Origin: Clostridium sp.
GTDB lineage: Bacteria; Bacillota_A; Clostridia; Lachnospirales; Lachnospiraceae
Assembly (NCBI GenBank): GCA_023666975.1
Contig: JAMPAW010000205.1
Coordinates: forward strand, 1 to 5,468
Direction: 5' to 3'
Length of the DNA: 5,468 nt
The position numbers and the translations under genes were made by a program. This document shows positions 1-5,191 of this stretch, piece by piece. The notes under the pieces are model-generated. The model saw only the letters and a program-made list of their open reading frames with translations, searched no databases and was not told the DNA's origin. Position 1 is the first letter of the stretch. Each line of letters begins with the position of its first letter.

Positions 1-61
1 CCTCCTTTTTCGTGTATAGTTTATTGTAACAGATGGTGCATAGATGTGTCTACTTATATAG

Positions 62-262
62 TATAGATCCATTTACCACAAATCCCAAAGTGCCTACGCA
101 GCTTACAGGGAACAAGCGGCAGAATGGGAGAAAACTTACGGAACAGGCAACCATAAGCAGGATAAGGAAAGCGTACACAAACGATTACAGAATTACCAAA
201 GAGAAAAAACAGACCGACAAGTGAAACAGACCTCAAAGAGCAAGGAAAGAGGAGCGATATAA
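62..262 (+). pseudogene. C-terminal remnant of an unrecognised Lys/Arg/Gln-rich protein
   Basis: An open frame of 66 codons runs from just after a TAG at 59-61 to a TAA at 260-262. It has no usable start codon: the only ATG/GTG/TTG-type codon is a GTG close to its end. The residues read like a real helical protein tail, with an Ala/Tyr/Glu-rich stretch (AYAAYREQAAEWEK), then a Gly-Thr-Gly-Asn turn, then a basic tail ending KSKERGAI. Codons are GC-richer (GCC, TAC, GGC, AAC) than in the operon downstream. An ATG overlaps the stop (TAATG) but opens only 13 codons (262-303), as if a following gene had also been cut. Basic tails and stop/start overlaps of this kind are common in integrative-element genes of Clostridia, but I do not recognise the family. 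The overlapping +1-shifted frame at 33-224 has a start codon but an unconvincing residue pattern. The coding call is inferred from composition only. Confidence 0.45.
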
Positions 263-427
263 TGAATTTTCCCAATATATATACTACTATAAATTATCCA
301 TAAGTGATGGTATAAATGTGGCAATTATATATACATTATTTTTATTGTGATGCTATATATATTTGAATCAAGTGAACATGACGGAATTGGAAAAGGCTTA
401 CTTACTAATTTTTAGTCAAGAAGTCAA

Positions 428-543
428 AAACCTGCCGTAAGCAATGGGGCATCAAATTTGAAAATCCCCAAGGGGCGGGGTATTTGACCCTCGCAGCATT
501 CACCCAATGTCTGTAAGCATCCATTTGGATCGTTGCTTGTGGG
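428..543. other. GC-richer patch of foreign composition with an imperfect inverted repeat
   Basis: This block is close to balanced GC while both flanks are strongly AT-rich. It contains an imperfect inverted repeat at 452-487: TCAAAT (452-457) pairs with ATTTGA (482-487) and CCCC (466-469) pairs with GGGG (477-480), with unpaired bases in the left arm. On the minus strand the block is stop-free, with a plausible short protein-like reading, but the frame leaves the block at both ends. It could be a decayed gene piece, the end of a mobile element or a dispersed repeat. The sequence shows only the composition change and the pairing. Confidence 0.35.
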
Positions 544-724
544 AATAAAATTAATTCATACGATATATTCGAGATACTCAAAAAATGAGAAAAGCCTTGA
601 AAATACTGGGTTTTAATAAAAAATTTAAAAAGCCAATAAATTAATGAATGATTGATAAAACACAAAATATTGATATATATTAGAATGAAAATACTGTATA
701 TAGTGTTTTTGGAAATAATGAAAT

Positions 725-741
725 TATCGAAAGACTCGATA
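725..741. promoter_or_regulatory. Perfect 6-bp inverted repeat upstream of the operon promoter
   Basis: TATCGA (725-730) and TCGATA (736-741) form a perfect inverted repeat with a 5-base spacer (AAGAC), ending 15 bp before the -35 box of the peptide-operon promoter. The position suits a dimeric activator site. No regulator gene is in the window, and a repeat this short can arise by chance in AT-rich DNA. Confidence 0.25.
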
Positions 742-756
742 TATTCAAAAAACAGA

Positions 757-785
757 TTGACTTAGATACGTTTGTGTAGTATTAT
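757..785 (+). promoter_or_regulatory. Sigma-A-type promoter of the Cys-rich peptide operon
   Basis: The -35 box TTGACT (757-762) and the -10 box TATTAT (780-785) are each one base off consensus and separated by exactly 17 bp. Transcription would begin near 791-793, leaving a leader of about 25 bases with the ribosome binding site AGGAGG (805-810) before the ATG at 818. It is the only good promoter match just ahead of the first peptide gene. No comparable promoter was noticed between the operon genes, so it probably drives everything to 4942. Confidence 0.65.
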
Positions 786-804
786 TGGTATATCAAAATG
801 TAAC

Positions 805-810
805 AGGAGG
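805..810 (+). promoter_or_regulatory. Consensus ribosome binding site that fixes the start of precursor peptide 1
   Basis: AGGAGG lies 7 bases before the ATG at 818. The frame is open further upstream to a TTG at 785, but that codon overlaps the -10 box and lies ahead of the predicted transcript start. The ATG at 818 is therefore the start. Confidence 0.85.
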
Positions 811-817
811 TATTTGT

Positions 818-985
818 ATGTTAATTTATAATTTGGATTCTTATGAGAAGATGCTTGGAAGCATCAATGAAAAGGCAATTGTTAGTGCAGCGTCTTGCAT
901 ATCTCAGTGCACTGGTTGCAAGTGCACTTGTAAATGTTCATGTTCGGGCGGGGTTATTGCAGATTTAGATTGGGAGGAAATGTAA
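818..985 (+). CDS. Cys-rich RiPP precursor peptide 1
   Basis: This 55-aa peptide is a likely substrate of the radical SAM maturase encoded downstream. Residues 1-26 form a cysteine-free leader with the motif YEKMLGSI (9-16) followed by an Ala/Val-rich stretch. Residues 27-42 form a dense core with cysteines at 27, 31, 34, 36, 38, 40 and 42, so the last five are spaced CxCxCxCxC. The end is a Gly-Gly turn and an acidic tail (ADLDWEEM, 48-55). The next peptide shares leader, core and tail, so the pair are paralogues and the shared parts are under selection. The start is set by AGGAGG at 805-810. Its last codons contain the ribosome binding site of peptide 2, and the gap to that gene is one base, implying translational coupling. 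A metallothionein-like metal binder is the alternative, but the adjacent SPASM maturase favours a RiPP. I cannot assign it to a named precursor family. Confidence 0.85.
   Translation: MLIYNLDSYEKMLGSINEKAIVSAASCISQCTGCKCTCKCSCSGGVIADLDWEEM
971..977 (+). promoter_or_regulatory. Ribosome binding site of peptide 2 nested in the end of peptide 1
   Basis: TGGGAGG encodes part of the Trp-Glu-Glu tail of peptide 1 and also serves as the Shine-Dalgarno site 9 bases ahead of the ATG at 987. The same bases carry both a conserved protein tail and a translation signal. Confidence 0.65.
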
Positions 986-986
986 A

Positions 987-1142
987 ATGAGTGCAAATAG
1001 TGTGGATTACGCAAAGATGTTTGGTACAATTTGTGATGAGGCAGTTGTTATGGCTAAGTGTGCTTGTGTAGCATGCAATTCATGTACATGTGGCTGCTCT
1101 TGTCGTAATATTCCTGATTTAGATGAGCTTGATTGGGAATAA
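987..1142 (+). CDS. Cys-rich RiPP precursor peptide 2 (paralogue of peptide 1)
   Basis: This 51-aa peptide starts one base after the stop of peptide 1. The leader carries YAKMFGTI (8-15), matching YEKMLGSI of peptide 1, followed by a similar Ala/Val-rich segment. Core cysteines are at 25, 27, 30, 33, 35, 37 and 39, again seven, ending in CTCGCSC. The tail is acidic: IPDLDELDWE (42-51) beside IADLDWEEM in peptide 1. It differs from peptide 1 in having an extra leader cysteine (Cys16), a CxC pair at the start of the core, and a longer tail with a repeated Asp-Leu-Asp-type unit. Tandem, diverged precursors with conserved ends are typical of RiPP clusters and could yield two products or a two-peptide product. 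It is too short for routine gene calling and may be missed in automatic annotation. The shared pattern makes the call firm although the family is not identified. Confidence 0.82.
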   Translation: MSANSVDYAKMFGTICDEAVVMAKCACVACNSCTCGCSCRNIPDLDELDWE

Positions 1143-1143
1143 G

Positions 1144-1194
1144 AATTATTGATTGCAAGAATAGTGAATATATGAATAACGCAATTCAATAATT
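1144..1194 (+). promoter_or_regulatory. Intergenic hairpin between the precursor genes and the maturase gene
   Basis: The left arm AATTATTGATTGC (1144-1156) pairs with GCAATTCAATAATT (1181-1194) over 13 bp with a single bulged T, enclosing a 24-base loop. It begins two bases after the stop of peptide 2. No T-run follows the right arm (the next bases are AAAACA), so it is not a standard intrinsic terminator. It more likely protects the 3' end of a processed precursor mRNA, or partly attenuates read-through. Either would give more peptide than enzyme transcript. The pairing is visible; the role is inferred. Confidence 0.5.
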
Positions 1195-1221
1195 AAAACA
1201 AAATACAGTGGAGGAAGTCCA

Positions 1222-2610
1222 ATGGTTAGGTTATCAAGATATGCCCATACGTTTGATTTAGGTGATAGTGTGGCTTTATATCATTCCTTAAGAATGAAAC
1301 CAGTATATTTGAAAAAAGATGCGTATGAGAGCTTACAGGCATGGCTTGTAGGCTCTTTTTGCGATGATTACCCAGATCCACCGGAGGAACTAAAAGCTAC
1401 AGTTGATGAATTAGTAAAATATAAGATATTAAATCATTCTGAAGAGGATGATGATAAGATATTACAGTTTGTAAAGAGCAGAATTCCTAGCCCAGCAATC
1501 AATGTATGCTATATGATTACAAGCGAACAATGCAATTTGGCATGTAAATACTGCTTTTTAGGTAATAATGATGAATGCAAGAGAAGCAATTTCTCATCAG
1601 AAAATATGTCCAGAGAAACTGCCGATAAAGCAATTGAGTTCTTTATTAATCAGATTAAATTATCGGGATTAGACTTTGAGGACAATAAACCAGCGATTAT
1701 TTTTTATGGTGGAGAACCTTTGGTAAATTATGATGTTTTGGTTTACATTGCAGAAAAGATAAATAGTTTAAGAGATGTGGAGAAGTGTGTAAAAAACCTT
1801 GAGTTGTCTATGGTTTCAAATGGGTTATTGCTTTCGGAAGAACGTGCTTTAAAGTTAAAAGAACTTGGAGTTGCAATTGCTATTTCTGTTGATGGATTTA
1901 CAGAGGCGGCAAATAGCATGAGAGTTGATGTTGCGGGAAATAACGTATTCAATAAGATTCTCAAGACACTTGATATGTGTAAGAGAATAGGTGTTGATGT
2001 TTCGCTATCGGTTACTCTTAGTGAAGAAACAATTAAGAATACAAAAGACATACTAAAGCTTGTTGATAAATATGGCGTTAAATCATTCGGTTTCAATATT
2101 ATGATGTCAGATGAAAACTTCGTTGTTCCTCAGGAGTATAATGAGAGGGCAGCACAGTTTATTCTTGATGAGTTTGTAGAGTTGAGAAAACGTGGTATTT
2201 ATGAAGATAGAATTATGAGAAAATTGAAAGCCTTTTCTAAGGCTCAGGTATATTTCTCAGATTGTGCAGCTACAGGTGGAGGACAGATTGTAATTGCACC
2301 AAATGGTCAGGTTGGTATTTGCCATGGTTGTTTACATAATAAGCAGTATTTTATTACCAATGTAGACGATAAGGAATTTGATGCGGTAAAGCATAAGGAC
2401 TTTATTGAATGGTCTCAGTTAACTCCTGTAAATAAGAAAGAATGTCAGGATTGTGCTGCATTAGGTATTTGTGGTGGTGGCTGTCCAATAAATGCAATGC
2501 ACTTGAAGAAAGGAAATACTATTCATGATTTGGATGAGCGTTTTTGCGTTCATTCTAAAATGACATTAGAGTTTCTTATTAAGGATTTATATAGAATTAT
2601 AAAGGAGTAA
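1222..2610 (+). CDS. Radical SAM/SPASM peptide maturase
   Basis: This 462-aa cytoplasmic Fe-S enzyme should use S-adenosylmethionine to start radical chemistry on the two Cys-rich peptides. Residues 1 to about 95 form an N-terminal region of the kind that holds the leader-recognition fold in peptide maturases. The radical SAM core follows, with the [4Fe-4S] site C104-x3-C108-x2-C111, the SAM-binding GGEP (164-167), SNG (199-201) and SVDG (222-225). The C-terminal SPASM domain is complete: C348, GxxxxC at 362-367, C370, C408-x2-C411-x5-C417-x3-C421 and C442, enough for two auxiliary [4Fe-4S] clusters. Known relatives make sulfur-to-carbon thioethers (sactipeptides, ranthipeptides) or other side-chain crosslinks. 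The exact bond here cannot be read from sequence. GGAGG (1210-1214) lies 7 bases before the ATG. It ends 6 bp before the UvrA-like gene, which takes its ribosome binding site from the last codons. Confidence 0.93.
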   Translation: MVRLSRYAHTFDLGDSVALYHSLRMKPVYLKKDAYESLQAWLVGSFCDDYPDPPEELKATVDELVKYKILNHSEEDDDKILQFVKSRIPSPAINVCYMITSEQCNLACKYCFLGNNDECKRSNFSSENMSRETADKAIEFFINQIKLSGLDFEDNKPAIIFYGGEPLVNYDVLVYIAEKINSLRDVEKCVKNLELSMVSNGLLLSEERALKLKELGVAIAISVDGFTEAANSMRVDVAGNNVFNKILKTLDMCKRIGVDVSLSVTLSEETIKNTKDILKLVDKYGVKSFGFNIMMSDENFVVPQEYNERAAQFILDEFVELRKRGIYEDRIMRKLKAFSKAQVYFSDCAATGGGQIVIAPNGQVGICHGCLHNKQYFITNVDDKEFDAVKHKDFIEWSQLTPVNKKECQDCAALGICGGGCPINAMHLKKGNTIHDLDERFCVHSKMTLEFLIKDLYRIIKE

Positions 2611-2616
2611 GAGCAC

Positions 2617-4752
2617 ATGAGTGATAGCATTGTTATTGAAGGCATAGAAACAAATAACCTTAAAAATATTGATGTCAAAATTGTTAAAAAAGGCATTAAT
2701 TTAATAATTGGTCCTTCAGGCAGTGGAAAATCATCACTTGCATACGATACTATTGCGCAAATTGGTCAGCATGAATTTATGACAATGTTTGCTGATGAAG
2801 TAAGTGAGCCTTCCTATAAAGTCAGAGCTTTTTCAAATATGGTTGCTGCAGTACCAATAAAACAATCTAATCATAACAACAATTTGAGGTCAACAATAGG
2901 TACTTATTTTGGACTCAATAGAAGTATTGGTTTGATTTATGCAGTGTTGCTAGGTTTTTCTGAAGATTTCTTTGTGCTTAATAAGGAAAGTAATTTATGT
3001 GAGAATTGTCATGGATTGGGATATGTAAGTCAGCTTGATTATAATAAAATTGTTGATTTTAATATTTCACTAAAAAATGTTCCATTTAGATGCTGGAATA
3101 GATATAAAGATTTTTATGCTCAAATGATAGTTAATTTTTGTGCGGATCATAAAATTGATAGTGATAAAACGTTCAGAGAACTCAATGACAAGGAAAAAAA
3201 AGTTCTTTTATATGGTGAAAGCGGTGAAAAGTATTCTATAAGATACAAGAAAACTAATGCTTTTTCAAGAAGAACATCCAAATTTTATGGGGTGCTTACT
3301 GGAACTCCTATGCTTCCTAATTGCGGAATTGGAAAATCGTATTATTCTGAGTTTGAATGTGAATGTTGTCATGGAAGAAAATATGGAAAACAATTTGATG
3401 AGTATAAGGTACAAGGGCTTTCTATTGGGGAGTTCATGACAACTGATTTTGCATCGTTACAGCCTATAATTAACAACATTTCAAAGGAAATATCTGATGA
3501 TAGACTGGCATTTACTATAAAAAACTTGAAAGCCTTTATTGATAAAGCGACTGAATTAAATTTAGGGCACCTATGTTTTCACAGAGCTATTCCAACATTA
3601 TCAGGCGGAGAACTTCAACGTTTACGAATGGTACAGGTTTTCACTACTCAATTATCGGATTTGGTTATAGTGTTGGATGAGCCTCTTGCTGGGCTGTCTG
3701 GAGAAGAAAAGAAATCTATATTTAAGAACGTAACATCGCTTGTAAAAAAGCATACTGTAGTGATAGTTGATCATGGCGACATCTTTTACAAGGTTGCAGA
3801 TAATATAATTGCTTTAGGAGAAAAAGGCGGAAATGCTGGCGGTAAATTAATTGATGTGGATAATTTCCTTAAGCAGCAAGGAAGTATTGATAAGTTTACA
3901 CCCGTTTCTGTTAAAACTCAAACTAGTGTTGAGTTGAATAGTTCGATATATAAGTATAGAGGTGTGAAAGTATCATTTGCAGATAATTGCATGAATCTCA
4001 TCACAGGTTATTCAGGGGTTGGTAAATCAACTTTATTAAGAGAGTATCTTCCACAATACTTTGAAAGTTATTTATATATCAACCAAAAGCCATTGCTTGG
4101 AAATAAAAATTCGTGTGTTGCTACAGTTTTAGATATTTCGAATAAGATTTCTGAACTGTTTTCAAAAAAATATAAGAAAGATAAGAAATTCTTTTCTAGT
4201 TTGACAGGAAATGATGGTATGTGTCCGGTATGTGCAGGAGCAGGATATATTGAATATGGCGATGATTATCATCAAAGTACGAGAATTGAATGTCGAGAGT
4301 GTGAAGGAACAGGATTTAATAAAATACTTAAAAAATATAAGATTAAAGGCTCATCAATATTTGATGTATGGAAGATGACATTAGATGAGGCAATAGACTT
4401 CTTCGAAGATACAAATAAAACAATTTCAAAGATATGCGCAACTGCATCAGAAATTATGCTAGGTCATTTGTGCATTGGTCAGGCGACTTCAACTTTGTCA
4501 GGCGGCGAGAATATACGAATAAAAATTATGAAAGCATCAAAATCAACGGCAAGAGTTATTGGTGTTGATGAACCATTTAAAGGGTTAAGCAATGTAGAGA
4601 TTGACGCAGTTGCAAAATATCTGAATGAAATTAGGAAAAAAGATAGAACGTTAATCGTGATTGATCATACGACAGGTGTTGATTCATATTTTTCTCAATG
4701 GATAAAGATAGAAAACAAAGGTGGTATTTTGATTGGTAAGATACTCAAATAG
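2617..4752 (+). CDS. UvrA-like twin-ATPase ABC protein lacking the UvrB-binding domain
   Basis: This soluble 711-aa ABC ATPase has two UvrA-type halves. Half 1 has Walker A GPSGSGKS (32-39), signature LSGGE (328-332), Walker B LDEP (353-356) and H-loop His386. Half 2 has Walker A GYSGVGKS (464-471), LSGGE (627-631), VDEP (650-653) and His684. All ATPase motifs are intact. Zinc-type pairs are C128/C131, C248/C251, C536/C539 and C559/C562. Canonical UvrA is about 940 aa; here the RSTIGT region leads within about 35 residues into the C128 pair. The UvrB-binding domain and the first half of the usual first zinc module are therefore missing, so NER hand-off to UvrB is unlikely. UvrA-like proteins without this domain, such as DrrC of daunorubicin producers, give drug self-resistance. 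The position right behind a RiPP maturase suggests immunity or product handling. The start follows AAAGGAG (2601-2607). There is no membrane segment, so it is not an exporter by itself. Confidence 0.9.
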   Translation: MSDSIVIEGIETNNLKNIDVKIVKKGINLIIGPSGSGKSSLAYDTIAQIGQHEFMTMFADEVSEPSYKVRAFSNMVAAVPIKQSNHNNNLRSTIGTYFGLNRSIGLIYAVLLGFSEDFFVLNKESNLCENCHGLGYVSQLDYNKIVDFNISLKNVPFRCWNRYKDFYAQMIVNFCADHKIDSDKTFRELNDKEKKVLLYGESGEKYSIRYKKTNAFSRRTSKFYGVLTGTPMLPNCGIGKSYYSEFECECCHGRKYGKQFDEYKVQGLSIGEFMTTDFASLQPIINNISKEISDDRLAFTIKNLKAFIDKATELNLGHLCFHRAIPTLSGGELQRLRMVQVFTTQLSDLVIVLDEPLAGLSGEEKKSIFKNVTSLVKKHTVVIVDHGDIFYKVADNIIALGEKGGNAGGKLIDVDNFLKQQGSIDKFTPVSVKTQTSVELNSSIYKYRGVKVSFADNCMNLITGYSGVGKSTLLREYLPQYFESYLYINQKPLLGNKNSCVATVLDISNKISELFSKKYKKDKKFFSSLTGNDGMCPVCAGAGYIEYGDDYHQSTRIECRECEGTGFNKILKKYKIKGSSIFDVWKMTLDEAIDFFEDTNKTISKICATASEIMLGHLCIGQATSTLSGGENIRIKIMKASKSTARVIGVDEPFKGLSNVEIDAVAKYLNEIRKKDRTLIVIDHTTGVDSYFSQWIKIENKGGILIGKILK

Positions 4753-4768
4753 AGTGAAAGGTATACAC

Positions 4769-4942
4769 ATGAATAATACAAATTCTGTAAGAATGGAATA
4801 TTACAAACATCGCATTGAGCAAAAAAATGATGGCTATGATAATGATTTCAAAGGTTTTAGTAACGAAGTTGAAGAAAAAAGGAAAAAGAACCTATTTAAC
4901 TTTCTGTTAAGGAAAGCTGGTAGTAACAACACAGATATATAG
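4769..4942 (+). CDS. Small charged protein of unknown function
   Basis: This 57-aa frame starts 16 bp after the UvrA-like gene, with a modest ribosome binding site GAAAGG (4756-4761) 7 bases ahead of the ATG. An in-frame TTG at 4733 lies inside the previous gene and is less likely. The product is rich in Lys, Glu, Asp and Asn. A hydrophilic first two-thirds is followed by a charged segment (EEKRKK, 35-40) and a short hydrophobic-basic stretch NLFNFLLRKAG (41-51) that could form an amphipathic helix. There is no cysteine and no signal peptide or full membrane span, so it is not a third precursor of the same type. Its place at the operon end would fit a small immunity or accessory protein, but no family is recognised and it could be a decayed gene end. 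Confidence 0.5.
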   Translation: MNNTNSVRMEYYKHRIEQKNDGYDNDFKGFSNEVEEKRKKNLFNFLLRKAGSNNTDI

Positions 4943-4943
4943 A

Positions 4944-4991
4944 AATCAATAATAGAGCATTCTGTTTTTAGTTTTCATTATTTTATTGGTT
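4944..4991. other. Weak inverted repeat after the operon, unproven terminator
   Basis: AATCAATAA (4944-4952) can pair with TTATTGGTT (4983-4991) over 9 positions including one G-T pair, across a 30-base T-rich loop, directly after the last operon gene. There is no clean T-run right after the second arm. This is the only candidate operon end I found, and it is not a convincing intrinsic terminator. Confidence 0.2.
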
Positions 4992-5061
4992 ACAGTTTTA
5001 TGTTTCAGGTGTGTTTTGTGTATGGTTTAACTCTGTATGTAAATGTTAATGCAAGGTTGTA

Positions 5062-5090
5062 TTGTGTAATAATATATTAAATTTTATAGA
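5062..5090 (+). promoter_or_regulatory. Weak candidate promoter for the DUF1016 gene
   Basis: TTGTGT (5062-5067) and TATAGA (5085-5090) are separated by 17 bp, about 100 bases before the GTG at 5192. Both boxes are imperfect and the region is AT-rich. A second -10-like TATGAT at 5132-5137 has no good -35 partner. The DUF1016 gene probably has its own promoter in this gap, but the exact site is uncertain. Confidence 0.25.
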
Positions 5091-5191
5091 ATTATGTGGC
5101 ACCGTTTCTTTTATATCTAAAGTTTAGGTGTTATGATACGAATTAGTTCTTCAAAAAGTTTATTGTAAAAATTACTATCGGAGGCAGATTT

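Larger units (their letters stand above)
263..756. other. Gene-free stretch, AT-rich with one GC-richer patch
   Basis: I see no gene with a ribosome binding site here on either strand. Positions 263-420 and 545-756 are strongly AT-rich with many TATATA runs. Between them lies the GC-richer block described separately. An 86-codon frame on the minus strand (405-665) crosses the composition boundary and has no convincing start, so it is not called. A 10-base direct repeat, CGATATATTC, occurs at about 560-570 and 737-746; its meaning is unclear. A 26-codon frame from the ATG at about 684 has no ribosome binding site and overlaps the promoter of the peptide operon. Confidence 0.6.

Noticed and set aside
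33..224. 63-codon plus-strand frame with an ATG start near the left edge
   Set aside because: It overlaps the frame at 62-262, which has a much more protein-like pattern. No ribosome binding site precedes the ATG at 33.
54..275. 73-codon minus-strand frame
   Set aside because: It is antisense to the more protein-like frame at 62-262 and its hydrophobic content is the expected shadow of that Lys-rich sequence.
405..665. 86-codon minus-strand frame
   Set aside because: It spans the GC-rich patch and the AT-rich flank with a sharp change in residue make-up, has no convincing ribosome binding site, and its start lies in AT-rich DNA. Only the patch itself is reported.
684..764. 26-codon frame just ahead of the peptide operon
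   Set aside because: No ribosome binding site, and it overlaps the -35 box of the operon promoter.
818..1142. Metallothionein pair rather than RiPP precursors
   Set aside because: Possible from Cys spacing alone, but the shared leader, shared tail and adjacent SPASM maturase fit a RiPP better. Metal binding by the mature product is not excluded.
1007..1189. Minus-strand frame across peptide 2
   Set aside because: Antisense shadow of the Cys-rich gene; no independent signal.
1144..1194. Intrinsic terminator after the precursor genes
   Set aside because: The stem is AT-rich and is followed by AAAACA rather than a T-run, so only a stabiliser/attenuator role is suggested.
1743..2096. 117-codon minus-strand frame inside the maturase gene
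   Set aside because: The maturase frame carries the radical SAM motifs; the opposite strand is a shadow rich in Ser, Leu and Phe.
3257..3439. 60-codon frame inside the UvrA-like gene
   Set aside because: It is an out-of-frame shadow within a continuous UvrA-like coding region and shows no frameshift.
2617..4752. Calling this gene uvrA (repair excinuclease subunit)
   Set aside because: At 711 aa it lacks the UvrB-binding domain and part of the first zinc module; the neighbours are a RiPP maturase and precursors, not repair genes.
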